The notes under the pieces are model-generated. The model was not told where the DNA came from, ran no database searches, and saw only the letters and a list, made by a program, of their open reading frames with translations. Both the position numbers and the translations under genes were made by a program. DNA of 64,000 nucleotides, taken from positions 49,371,980-49,435,979 of the forward strand of contig JBCNJP010000025.1 in assembly GCA_039602395.1 (NCBI GenBank). The letters are read 5' to 3'. The number at the start of each line of letters is the position of its first letter. Position 1 is the first letter of the stretch. Of the stretch, positions 35,748 through 46,686 are shown one piece after another. Source of the stretch: Deinandra increscens subsp. villosa (Eukaryota > Streptophyta > Magnoliopsida > Asterales > Asteraceae).

Positions 35748-35830
<83 letters not shown>

Positions 35831-37124
35831 TGTTATTTTCACCGACATCCGCATATTCATGACGATTTGACCACGTATGCTCCACCAAGTCCTCCATTAG
35901 TGCGTTATGTTGTTCTCTAGACCACATGTCCGCCAAATTTTGAATGCGTTCTTCCATGGACGCTTCGGGCATGATCGCTTGGTGTTGGGGATCGTAGTAG
36001 GAACAGATCGCCATGCCTATGTCCTCCTTCACCATGTTGTGCATGATGATGATGCTACGCATGCAATCTTAAATTTTATCAAGCGTCCAAAGTCGGCAAG
36101 GATTTTTCACGAAGTGCCATTTCGTTACCAATGTGCCGAACGTACACTCGATACCCTTTCTTGCCGCTTCTTGAACCTTTTTGAAGCGTTTTCTTTTCTC
36201 ATCAATAGGGTCCTTATAGGTCTTCACCATGAATGAATATTCTGGGTATATACCATCGCCTAATAGATAACCATGCAGATAATAGTTACCGTTTGCATAA
36301 AAAGAAGCTTTGGCACCTTTACCCGATACGTAATCCTCGATGATCTCGGACCCTTGCAAGATATTGATGTCGTTGTTGGAGCTGGCTACCCCAAAATGTG
36401 CGTGCCAAATCCATTGATCGCACGATGCCACGGCTTGAAGAATAACATCCGGGCCCTTTTGATCCCCTCGTGTGTATTGGCCTTTCCATGCCGTAGGACA
36501 ATTATCCCATTGCCAATGCTTGCAGTCGATACTTCCTATCATACCCGGTAGACCATACTTCTTATCATGTAGGTCATATAGCATTTGAAGATCATTCCAT
36601 GTCGGCTTTCTTAATTATATTTATCAATTAAAATAAAACTACAACAATTTAAAAAAAACAATAACAATTTAAAAATATACCTTTAGCAAAATGTTCCAAC
36701 GTATCTTTTGTCGTCTTTTTCGCCATTTTTAAATATTCGTCGTTGATGTCGGTCGTTGTCCTGTACGCCAAGACACGTAATGCCGAGGTAACCTTTTGAA
36801 TAGCGTAAATCCAAGCTTCCCGCGTGCGTCACAACGTTGTTGAAAATACGGATACTCTCGTTCAAGATCGTTTACAATACATAAGAACATGCGTTTACTC
36901 ATCCGGAAACGATTGAAGAACGTCTTAGCACTTCGGTATGTTGGATTGGCGGAAAAATAGTCGTTCATCAAGTTCCTATTTGCCGCCTCACGATCGCGTT
37001 CAAGTTGCGTTCTACGTAAAACGGGACGAGGAATCGGAGGTGGTTCCATGTTCATCACGTACGAAACGATCTCGTCATCAAAATCATAGAAAATAGAAGA
37101 AGAACTTGATTGTGGAGAGCCCAT
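35586..37124 (-). pseudogene. Harbinger transposase of H2, frameshifted and missing a splice acceptor
   Basis: Start ATG at 37124 (MGSPQSSSSSIFYDFDDE). The N-terminal frame is open to about 36810, then shifted. A donor AAAG/GTATAT is present (36682), but the matching acceptor and the start of exon 2 (KGMRILYGP in H1) are deleted at 36614. The catalytic domain is open from 36584: GSIDCKHWQW (Asp), SNNDINI (Asp), RKGIECTFG (Glu). All three catalytic residues are thus present, but a frameshift at 36063-36069 separates the C-terminal part, which ends in more than 30 Asp residues. H2 is a better match to the DDE consensus than H1 but cannot make an intact protein. Confidence 0.88.
35676..35830. 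repeat. (ATC/GAT)n microsatellite in the H2 transposase
   Basis: The same position as in H1 but longer and in frame: D-runs of 22, 8 and 7 residues separated by G and VGG in the minus frame. Confidence 0.9.
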
Positions 37125-37550
37125 TTTTTTAGAAAACATTTGGAAGAATATATGTAGATGGAGAGTGGAGTTTATATGTTTGAAATGGAATGTTGTGTAT
37201 ATATACATATAAATGCTTGAAAACACAAAAAAAGAAAAATAAATATAGAGTCAAACTAGTCGTTCAACAGCTAGTTTTTTGGGAGAAACAATTTTGAAGG
37301 TGCCATGTACTTAACGTTGGCTTCGGTTTTGGGCTAACATAACGCCCCTGGGGGCGGGTAAGGGCGCCATACAGGGCGCTATGTTACGAAATTTGGGTAG
37401 CATAAGGCCCCACTACACATAGCCTAAGAAATTAGATTCGACGGTTATTTTTAGAAAACAGAGAAACGACCTCCATGAGTCTACCGCATATTCGTCTTGT
37501 AAGCTGCTTTCACCTAAATTAAATAAAAACACCCTAGCTGTTGCATATTA

Positions 37551-38726
37551 TGTGTTCAGACCCGACAAATCTTAAACCCGACCCGGTTACGACTCGTAAG
37601 AGTTATGCAGGGTGCAACGAACTCTAAACCCGTTTATATAGTTAACCGGTAAAAGAAACGAAAACGTTTGATTATATATATGTATATATATAATATTATT
37701 TAGCTATAAATAATTAATAATCAATATTATTATTAACTAGTTTAATAATAATGGGTGAACGATATTTAAATAAAAGTGATTTTATTTAAATTCACGATTT
37801 CAAGCTAATCGTTGTGGATTTTTTATAACGGTTGCACATGGACTCGTGTACGAAACCGGGCTTCATATTTAAGAGGGGCCTGACAAGAATCTGTGGCCAT
37901 CTAATTAATACTGCATGATTAGGGATTAAACCCTAATCACCTTATTTTTCTCTCGGCGGCCAAAACAAAAGAAAAGAAGAAAATCCTTCTTCTTTCCTCT
38001 CGGACGAAACCCCAAAGAGAAAAACGGCTTCCGCCGTTTCGCGCCAATCTCCGCCACCGGGTTTCATCCGGTGGCCATCTTTGAGCCATCATATTTTGGT
38101 GGTCGTTGCTAGTCAGGGTGGTTCGTCGATAAACGCCCATAGACCGCCGGAAGTACTAGAGATCGTCGTCTCGTACGCCTTGATCCGCTGCTCGGTTTGT
38201 TGCCAATCGCCGCCGTAAAACCTGCCGATCACCACTGTGGAACTCGTCGCGCCGCCGTCGTTGCTGTCGCCGCTGTGGTTCACCGCCACTACCGCCGCTC
38301 GTCTGCCGCCATACGACCGTCACCCATCGACGCACGTCTGACGCCTTTTCGCCGTGCGCCGTCTCCGGTTGCAATCAGGCCTGAATCTGATTGATCTCGC
38401 AGTCTCGCGAGACGCGACGTCATTCAAGACATACTCTCGCGACGCGTAATGACCACGAGCCATAAACGTAGTCCCATAACGGTACGAGACACCGGACCAC
38501 GATAATCTTCACGATACGCAACAACCATTGGAGCTTGAAAGTGGTTTGTTTTCGTTTCGTTTCAACCTAGCGCCCCGTTCGTTGAAACTCGGTGTCTTGA
38601 ACGTTTGTTCAACACCGCAAAGGTATATCTAAACTCACTGTTAGTTAGATTAATTATTTTATCCGTGTTTGCGTGTTCGGTAATCCGATCTTGTTACACA
38701 CTAGTATTCTTTAAATGATTATATAG

Positions 38727-38731
<5 letters not shown>
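37551..38731. repeat. LTR-like block, copy 2, left part
   Basis: It continues the sequence interrupted by J. It contains a leader-like C-rich segment (37980-38400) and the TCTTGAACG...GCAAAGGTATATCTAAAC segment (38592-38632) also seen in copy 1. It is interrupted at 38732 by the (TA)n/inverted-repeat cluster and resumes at 41456-41581. ORFs at 38156-38394 lie in GC-rich leader-like DNA and show no motif. Confidence 0.45.
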
Positions 38732-38767
<36 letters not shown>

Positions 38768-38951
38768 GGAAGATGATCATTTGAGAACAAATTGGTTTTG
38801 AGAACTTTTGAGAGCCATTCTGAGCCACAAGTTATATATAAGGAAATCCCCCCCCCCCCCCCCATTAATTTGAATGCTTCCCCCCTAAAAATTAGTGGCC
38901 CAAAATGGTTCTCAAAAGTTCTCAAAACCAAATGGTTCTCATTTGAACCTA

Positions 38952-38955
<4 letters not shown>
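38768..38955. mobile_element. Inverted-repeat element 3 (MITE) in (TA)n
   Basis: 188 bp; long inverted arms built on GGTTTTGAGAACTTTTGAGA (38792-38812 region) and its complement TCTCAAAAGTTCTCAAAACC (38910-38930 region), (TA)n on both sides. A C17 run sits at 38849-38865. Confidence 0.75.
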
Positions 38956-38983
<28 letters not shown>

Positions 38984-39696
38984 GGTAAGGTTCATGTGAA
39001 AACAACTTTTATTGCGAAAACACGAAAACAAATATTAAAACCTCTATAACTTTTTCATACGTTAATATTTTTTAAAACAAATTGCACCAAAATCCTTAAA
39101 ATTATGTTATCTTTAGTTCTGGAAAAAAATTTAAAAAATCAAGTTTTTTTTAAAAAAATTATTATTGCACAGGTGCAATAATGTTTTTTTATTATTACTG
39201 CACATATGCAATAATAATTACAACCTTTATAACTTTTTCATATTTTAATTTTTTTTATAAAAAGTTGCACCATAAATCTTATAATTCTGTTATCTTTAAT
39301 TCTGGAGAAAATAAAAAAAATTCAACGTTTTTTTTTATTTTTTTATTATTGCACATGTGCAATAATAAATTATTATTGCACATGTGCAATAATATTAAAA
39401 CCTTTATAACATTTTCATACGTTAATATTTTTCATAAAACATTACACCATAAATCTTATAATTCTGTTGACATTGCACATGTGTAATATAACTAATACGT
39501 ATTATTGCACATGTGCAATAATAAAAAAATCACGAAATTTTAAATGTTTAATTTTTTTCCAGAATTAAAGGTGACATAATTTGAAGACTTTTGGAGCAAA
39601 TTTTTTTAAAAAATATTAACGTATGAGGGAGTTATAGAGGTTTTAATATTTGTTTTCGTGTTTTCGCAATAACATCTTGTTTTTATTTGATCCTTC

Positions 39697-39699
<3 letters not shown>
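38984..39699. mobile_element. Inverted-repeat element 1, second copy, in (TA)n
   Basis: The same family as 28567-29323 (GGTAAGGTTCATGTGAAAACAAC left end, GATCCTTCCCC right end). Three perfect TTATTGCACATGTGCAATAA palindromes at 39346, 39373 and 39502, and one with a mismatch near 39163. Confidence 0.75.
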
Positions 39700-39727
<28 letters not shown>

Positions 39728-41395
39728 GGAATGAGAACCATTATTAACTCATCCTTAGAGAACTAACCAATTAACCATCATCCATGCCATCACCCTTTTG
39801 ATCCAATGGCTTATATTTGATCAGACTTTTTTGTGGTTCCTATTGACCCAAGGGTACCCAAGTAATTTACTTACCCTCCTCTCTTTTTCTCTTTACAAAC
39901 AAACACATTATCTAACCCTACCCCCTCCCCCATTATCTGCCTCTCATCTTCTCCCTCATATTCTGGTTCATCTAAAAACCCCAGATTTCTCACATTCAAC
40001 CACGCTCGAATTGTCCGCAAGCAGAAGCAGAAGCGACGTCAGCCGCTGTCCAACCAGATTCGCCGTCGGCCGCTATCCAAGCAAAAGGGGATGATAAAAG
40101 TAGGAAGCGTTGTCCAAGCAGAAGCGACGACCGCTGTCCCGCTTGCCTCCGGCGCCGCCGTCGTAAATCGTCGTAGTCGACACCCCCTAAATCGCCGTCG
40201 TACTCCTGTCGTCGTCAATCGCCGCTACTCCTGCCGCCGTCACCGTCCTCCGCTTCCCATCCCCGTTTTGTATCGGTAACTTTGATCCGTCGCTACCCAC
40301 CTTATGTTCCGATAAATTCTGATTGTAATAGGTAATTTGTTCTTTTTTCTCTTAGATGTGGAAATAGCAAAAAAAATAATAATAATACGGAATGGATGGA
40401 TTCGAGAGCAAGCAGAAGCAAATTTTTGGCTCTTTTGATAAATTCATATTCACAAATTTTTTTGGCCCTGATTCGAGCCCATTTCTTCAGCAACTTTTTT
40501 TATTCATGTTGCAAATTTTTTAGTAATATCTTATCATTTTTTTGATAATTATTTTAGTTTATGTGATATGAAAAGTTAGTTGATGGAGCTCCGATGTCTA
40601 TTTTGTAAGAATGGTATGAATTTGTATTTTTTTTAAATCATTTAGTTTTTTCTCAACTCTCCATAAAAATGGTATGAGTTTGTTTGTATTTTTAGGATAC
40701 AAAAATTGGCAAGAACGATGTCACAAATTAACTTAGTGAGTTGTATGAATATCTGGTAGATTGTAAATAGCACTGGTAGTACTGATCATGACACCACCAT
40801 TTAATAGTTATAGCATCAGTGTTTTATTTGTGTTTTGTTGAACCTTGATGCTTTTTTAGGTTGTAATTTGTGTATATTTAGTTGTACATTTGATTTTTTT
40901 TTGTTGCATCTAGATAGCACTAGTGTTTACTGATCATCACACCGCTATTAATGGTTATAGCATCGGTGTTTTATATGCATATTGATGCATTTTGTAGTTT
41001 GTACTGATTATGAATGTATAGATGTATGTTAATAGTTATGACAATGATGTAAGAAGTTGTAACACTAGTGCTACAACGCACGTCTGAGAAAACGATAATA
41101 AAAAATGTCGAGACTATACTTGAATTAAAGATAGAAATGGGACGAGTTTAATGGTGCAATTTTTATAAAAATTCGACAATGTATAAAAAAGTTATGGACT
41201 TTTTTAAATGAAGGGGGGTTTTATGTGGGTTTGTTAAATGACAGATTTGCCCTTTTCAATTTAATAAAAAACAAAACATAATTTAAAAAGGCAGCTTTAA
41301 TTAGAGCCCTTGGATCAACCTCATTATTTTGATCAAGCCATCCATTGTTGGTTATTTGGTTAATTCTATAAGAGATGGTTAATATTCATTCCATC

Positions 41396-41398
<3 letters not shown>
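39728..41398. mobile_element. Inverted-repeat element 4 in (TA)n, 1.67 kb
   Basis: Left end GGAATGAGAACCATTATTAAC, right end (complement) GGGGATGGAATGAATATTAACC; inner parts also match (CCAATGGCTTATATTTGATC left, GATCAAGCCATCCATTG right). (TA)n on both sides. It contains a GC-rich CGCCGTCG stretch (40030-40280) that looks like captured leader or exon DNA, with no open frame I can defend. Too long for a typical MITE. Confidence 0.6.
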
Positions 41399-41455
<57 letters not shown>

Positions 41456-41457
<2 letters not shown>

Positions 41458-41581
41458 CGCTGTGTTTTAGAATTTATTGTATATTAATTCGGTAAAATCA
41501 TTTATAAACTATTAATTTGTCGGTAATGTAAAATTTAAATATGTCACCGGATGACCCGAATACCACTGTCAAAACCCAACA
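41456..41581. repeat. LTR-like block, copy 2, right end
   Basis: It ends CCCGAATACCACTGTCAAAACCCAACA. As an inverted match to TGTTGGGTTTTACAGTG at 29751, this closes the nested 11.8-kb region. Confidence 0.5.
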
Positions 41582-43050
41582 CTAGCTTCATCAACGAGCA
41601 TCTTCTCTTTCTTTTCTACCCGATGCTCGAACGACAAATGAAGTAGAAGGTGATGAAAAAATAGTTAGAAGAAGATAGTAAAATATTGGAAAAAGAAATC
41701 AAAGCATTAAAAGACGATAACAACGATTTAGCATAAAAAACAAACCTTAATTGCTTAAGAAGTAAGAAGATCTAATAGAAATCCTACCTGCAGAAGAACA
41801 ATGAACGATGATGGAACAAAAATTTTGAACAAATGAGCACAAGAAACTTATATAAGAGAGAAGATGAGAGAAAAACACAAAAATAACCATTGTTGACCTT
41901 GAAACTACTGCTTTGACCCTTTGAATTCCAATTCTTCAAATTGATCCTCACCAATCCCACGAATGTGAAGCAGACAAATCACCAATTCCGTCTAAAAAAC
42001 TATCTGAATCCTACAATGGGAGGTCTACAAGTGTACCAGGCTGAAAATAAGGCAACAACACGGGCCCACCTTAGAATCTTTGAACTTTCTGATCGCCAAT
42101 AAGAACTTGACATATATTTTGTTCTCTCTGATATTCAGCCGGTATTGTGATTCCGGTCCAATTTTAGCCGGATTTCATCTGTAGCACTCGAGGCTGCCAC
42201 GTTTCATTATACATCCGATTTAAATACGGTCGGCTAATACTTAGCCGTGCCAGTTTTTAGCCGGAGTTAAGAAGCCAGCTAGCCCGTGACAATATTTAGC
42301 CGGACAAGTGGATAGGGTCCACTTTATATTTCAAAATAATTCAAATATCATTATCGTTTACTATTAAATAAATCTTTGGGCCTTCCTAAATGTTAGATAG
42401 GTTCCTTCTATGGCCTGTTAAGTTACAGTTCTCCGGTTTAATTTTTTTATATACTTTTTATAAAAATATTGTTCTAAATAATTGTTATCATATACTTTAT
42501 ATAAATTGTTGTTCTTTGATTGCTACATATAGTTTATATAATAGGTCAGAGTTCTAAAAATTCTCATGGAACCCTAACACCGAACTCTTCCATTTGAGAA
42601 CTGAAAAGTTTGGAAGTTGAGAGTTCTAAAGATTAAAACTTGAGCTGTGAAATTCTAAATAACCAGTTTTACTAATGTTAAAGGTTAATTGGTTTAATAG
42701 ATATTTTTTTTATAAAAATAGTCTCGATAAAATATATAAAAATATAAAAATTAATATATTTATAAAACTTTCCAATCTAGGTGACTCGGAAGAGTATACG
42801 TCTACTCATGACTCTGATAACTGCAACTGTTTTTTAGATTTGTTTTAAAATAAAATAATTTATCATATAAATTAATAATTTTTCAATTTAATTTTTTTAA
42901 AACTTAGCTTTCACCCAAATTCTGTAAAGAATGACTATCCGGTGTAAATTTCATCTGGAATGCTTAAAAGTGGAAGTTTCAAAGTTTCAACCGGGAGAAT
43001 TTTATTAATGCTAAAGCAATAAATGGCTGGACTAATGAAACTATATGATT
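41582..43050. other. Spacer with no recognisable gene
   Basis: AT-rich, all frames broken. A cluster of TAGCCGG/CCGGCTA words at 42130-42310 resembles the word arrays of the LTR elements, but no LTR or TATA context could be established. Confidence 0.4.
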
Positions 43051-43107
43051 ACCCGTTGCGTGTTTCCAATGATCTGCATAAAGCATGTGTCCCATCTTGT
43101 AGGTCAG
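43051..43107 (+). repeat. 57-bp direct repeat, copy 1
   Basis: It starts ACCCGTTGCGTGTTTCC and runs to a CCCATCTTGTAGRTCAGA end. The second copy is at 44269-44327 in the same orientation, each followed by CATTTACTTA and an AAT-rich run. It may bound a 1.2-kb repeat unit. Confidence 0.65.
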
Positions 43108-43146
43108 AAAGCATCCGTCACATCTGGTGATAATAGTCCATTTACT

Positions 43147-43179
<33 letters not shown>

Positions 43180-44268
43180 ATATTCGGTCTCTCCATCTAC
43201 CACACCCTCGAGTATCGATATATACTTAACTTCTTCGGTATTAATCCTTATCCCTAACTTGATTGCTTTCTACCTTGTTATTCTCTCATTTTTTCTTCCA
43301 ACATCGCCGTTTAAAAATGTGGGGGTCGCTGCCTCTTAATGTGGAAAAGGTTAGCGATCATATTCACCATTGAATTTTGCTAGTAATTTTCCTTTCAGAG
43401 TTTGTAATATTTACTTGTGCAGGGGAAGATTGCACTATGTCTCTCCTGGGAGCAGGTTTTAAGTTATTGTGGTAACCATCGATACGAGGAGTCTGTTGCG
43501 GTCCATACAAATGCTTTAGTGAGAGCAGATTTTAAGTTATTGTATAATTTTATTATAAAATTATAAACCAGGTCCACATGCGAGGTTTGCAGCACTTAGA
43601 AGATTTATCCCAAGCCGATTCCTCTCCATTTGTGGCCCGCTATAACCCAATTCAACTACATCATTATGCTTACTTTTGATGTTTTTTACTCCCTTGGTTG
43701 TTCGTAGTGTTTATATATGTAATTGTGAGTGTTGGAAGTTTTATACATTTTAAGAACTGTGTATTAATGAAATCATATCTTTTTGGATTATATATGTAAT
43801 TGTGAGTGTTGGAAGAGTAGTTGCTTTTGTTTAATTTCTACTTTTTTTAAAACTCCGGTTGAGATTTAAGCTGTAGTCTCCTGCATTAACTTTCTGGTTT
43901 AAATTAGCAGAAGTGTCAATCATCTGTATATTCCACCCTATAGAAGTGTCAACCGGCACGTCCGGTTAAAAGTTCACCCGGTACGCTATGGAATGAATTA
44001 CTACGACACATGTTAATATATTCAATTGAGTTTTAAAGTATTAAAAGTTTTAAATTAGAAATGTTAACCCGATTATATATTCCAGTAGATAGGAGTATCA
44101 ATCGACTGTATTTTCCACCGCATAGAACTGTCAACCGGGTGTATATTATACCAGATAGAAGTTTATTCCGGTTGATTTTTTTTTATTGAGTGTTGTGTAG
44201 GGATTCAAATTTTATGCCGGTGATAGTTCAGCCGTATTGCACCACCTAGAACCTGAGGTTGAAAGTTC

Positions 44269-44327
44269 ACCCGTTGCGTGTTTCCGACGATCTACAGCAA
44301 GCATGCGTCCCATCTTGTAGATCAGAG
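44269..44327 (+). repeat. 57-bp direct repeat, copy 2
   Basis: Partner of 43051-43107, with about six differences by eye. The DNA between the copies is AT-rich and has no defensible gene. Confidence 0.65.
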
Positions 44328-44484
44328 TTATAATAATTAAATATTGATATTCCATTTACTTACTAATAATAATAATTATTATAATATTGATAATAATAAA
44401 AACACTAATATTAATAATAATTATAATAATTAAATATTGATAATAATAATTAAAGTATTAACAATATTAATATTAATAATAATG

Positions 44485-44636
44485 AACTGTCAAGCGGATG
44501 TATATTCCAACCGGATGGAACTGTCAACCGGCTGTATATTCCCCCGAATGGAATTATCAACCGGATGGAAGTGTCAACCGGCTGTATATTCCCCCGGATG
44601 GAATTGTCAAGCGGCTGTATATTCCACCGGATAGAA
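44485..44636 (+). repeat. Degenerate ~33-bp tandem repeat
   Basis: Four full units and one shortened unit of the form CTGTCAACCGGCTGTATATT followed by CCCCCGGATGGAA. Weaker copies appear upstream near 43915-43970 and 44095-44165, suggesting an old satellite spreading over about 700 bp. Confidence 0.8.
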
Positions 44637-44858
44637 GTTTTTGCTGGTCCAGGGGAGATGGTTCACCTGGTTGTGTAATGATTTACTAAGACACATCTTA
44701 ATAATTTAAATTGATATTTACTGAGAATATATATTAAACAAAAAATAAGCAAGGATATTAAAACAAAACATAACACGTCATCATATATTATATTTTAAAA
44801 CATAACCCTGATAGAACAAATTTATTTAATACGGTCATAAAACTACAGATACATCAGC

Positions 44859-45203
44859 CTAATACTCTGGTCCATCGAGATTCTCGTCTTTCAACAGTGG
44901 CCACACGTTGCGTAGTTTGAATTCTTGGTGATACTCCCTCAAGAATTCCACTTCGACCCTGTCTAATAGCTTGTCTTCATCCTTGTCCACCGTCATATTG
45001 TAGATAACCCTGAACATGGTTATCTTGAACCGGATAGGCGCCCGTTTGGCAATCAACACATCTTTACTGTGGTGGTGTACCTCCTTACCAAGCAGCAGAT
45101 GGAAATGGTTGACGACTCGCTCCCAGAAGTCATCATTCTCTCCGTCACTCATGGCGTTCTTCACCTCCAAGATGGCTTGTGCCAAACACATTTTCTCCCC
45201 TTC
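44859..45203 (-). pseudogene. SANT/Myb-like domain protein fragment
   Basis: A 110-codon frame from ATG 45191; the similarity begins a little earlier (IWPEGEKMCLAQAILEV, stop codon just before). The pattern W-x2-x-E-x3-LAQA-x2-EV ... FWERVVNHF ... FRVIYNM ... FLREYHQEFKLRNVWPLLKD resembles the SANT/Myb-like plus NAM-associated layout of plant nuclear proteins linked to Harbinger transposases. It is shorter than that family's usual length. A minus-strand TATA-like box (CTATAAAATAG) lies at 45250-45260, about 60 bp upstream of the ATG. It may be a truncated gene or a domesticated fragment. Confidence 0.4.
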
Positions 45204-45611
45204 GGGCCATATTTTTCAGGGTGATGGTGTTTGTGACACTTCTCGATAACTATTTTATAGTTGGGATGTCTTCCAAAATATTTTGACGGGAACCATATAT
45301 TTATGCAACTATTTGAGTTAGATGGGTCCGGATAAATTTAGTCGTAGGGCAGTAAATATAGATATTTTATGTAGACGACTAAGTTTAGGGGTAACATATG
45401 ACGTGTCCAAGTCAAATGACGTACCCATTTAACATCTATAAAAATCCCTTTTAAATTAAAATTATTTTAAAAAAAATTAAGGGAAAGTATGGATCATTAA
45501 TACAGCTCCCAACCCAATCTCAATTCCGATTTGATACGTCCCCTATGGAGGATTTCCAAAAAAAACCTTTCATCTTCATCAGGGTGCAGCGAAAGGACTG
45601 AGGACATCGAA

Positions 45612-46357
45612 TAGGTTGAACCTCGAGTTTATGCTCAAGAGAAACTCATAGCAAAGCCCCCTACTGAACCTTTGGCTAAAAGACGAAGATGGGCCATTCC
45701 AGATAACGAGTCTGATAATTGGTCGAAGGATGTTCTAGAGTTTTATAACAATGGTGATCAACCATACTGTTACTCTGCATTGTTCTTTCAAGAAATAAAA
45801 CTTGACAAACGTTTCTGGGATCCACTCTTGGGCTATGGTCCTTTGTCAACAACTGTAAGCATATCTTTTCAAGTAAATTAAGCAGATAATGGTTCCGATG
45901 CTAATTTTTTAATTATTTATAATTTCATTTCAGCACATTGAAGGGTGGGTTGGTAGGTTGATGCAGTGGAGACATAGACAGTTGATGGGAGATCCTAAGC
46001 TCAAACTACGCTGGACAATACTTCCGCCAATATTTTATGAACACCTTGTTGAATCATGCCACAAGAACGCAATTAGTTATTGTTCTAGGAAAGTTAAGCC
46101 ATTCCCTTCTATATTGAACACCGTGTGCTTAGAGGGTAACATGTGGGCACTATTTCGTCTTGACATGCGCTCACTTCAGTTGTTGTTGTATTACCCTCAA
46201 GAGATTGATGGTGAGACGTACAGACGTTCCGTTCATCCTAAATTTACTAGAATGAACGTCCATTTCACATTTCTCCTAGTGAAACTTGGTTATTGGAAGA
46301 AGGTGAAAACCGTTGAGAATGTTCTGATCTACGATGATAACCAGGAATTTATACAAT
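45612..46357 (+). pseudogene. Ulp1-like (C48) protease gene, 5' part, split by element D
   Basis: Exon 1 reads VEPRVYAQEKL...RFWDPLLGYGPLSTT (open from about 45612 to 45854; a stop precedes it, so the true 5' end is unknown). A 79-bp intron (45855-45933) has GTAAGC at the start and TTTCAG at the end. Exon 2 (45934-46357) reads HIEGWVGRLMQWRHRQLM, RWTILPPIFYEHL, NMWALFRLDMRSLQLLLYY, FLLVKLGYW: the layout of plant Ulp1/SENP-like cysteine proteases, where the Trp-containing NMWALFRLDM strand replaces the usual His-bearing segment. Element D interrupts the coding frame at 46357. The remaining exon is at 52455-52644. Assignment to the C48 family is by pattern, so moderate. Confidence 0.55.
45855..45933 (+). 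other. Intron of the Ulp1-like gene
   Basis: 79 bp, GT...AG, phase 0, T-rich before the acceptor. It keeps the two flanking frames in register and interrupts no other signal. Confidence 0.7.
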
Positions 46358-46686
46358 TGAAAGTGCGTGAGCGTACGGATCTTCTACTTAGTCGATATGA
46401 AATCAATGTAAACAAGTAAAATGCAGAGAGTAAATACAAAAGACTTGTATTAACCACTGAGAAAACCACAGAGTACACTTAGAGAATATGACGCGGAAAA
46501 ACTTGACTGTTCCATACAAGATGAACTATTTATACAAGCTGAAATACGACTGGCCAAACCTCAGGTTCGGCCACAAGCTCGGAGCTGTCCGAACTCCAGG
46601 TTCGCTGGGAGTTCGGACCTCCGCTATCTTGTGTGATCCATCTTGTATTCGATACTTCGCATGACGATCAGGACTATGTATCAACA
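46358..46686 (-). repeat. 3' LTR of element D
   Basis: Minus strand: begins TGTTGATACA and ends CACTTTCA. TATA (minus) at 46526-46534; CCGAAC/GTTCGG words at 46550-46620 lie upstream of it. Confidence 0.93.

Larger units (their letters stand above)
35350..37424 (-). mobile_element. H2: PIF/Harbinger DNA transposon, tandem to H1
   Basis: The left terminal repeat is GGCTATGTGTAATGG (one change from H1), the right is CCACTACACATAGCC. TAA stands at 35347-35349 and 37425-37427. About 90% similar to H1 by eye, with an internal deletion of about 98 bp at 36614. The arrangement is TAA-H1-TAA-H2-TAA. Confidence 0.92.
31344..37545 (-). mobile_element. J: Gypsy-type solo LTR, split by two Harbinger elements
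   Basis: About 1.9 kb once the Harbingers (33136-37424) are removed: 31344-33135 plus 37428-37545. Its flanks are TATTA at 31339-31343 and 37546-37550, a possible 5-bp target duplication. The left end TCACACCCCG resembles the complement of a Gypsy LTR end (CGGGGTGTGA), as in F. No coding sequence. Exact termini are not certain because the left end lacks the canonical TG. Confidence 0.5.

Noticed and set aside
38156..38394. Arg-rich overlapping ORFs on both strands
   Set aside because: Low-complexity CGCC-rich sequence opens frames by composition alone.
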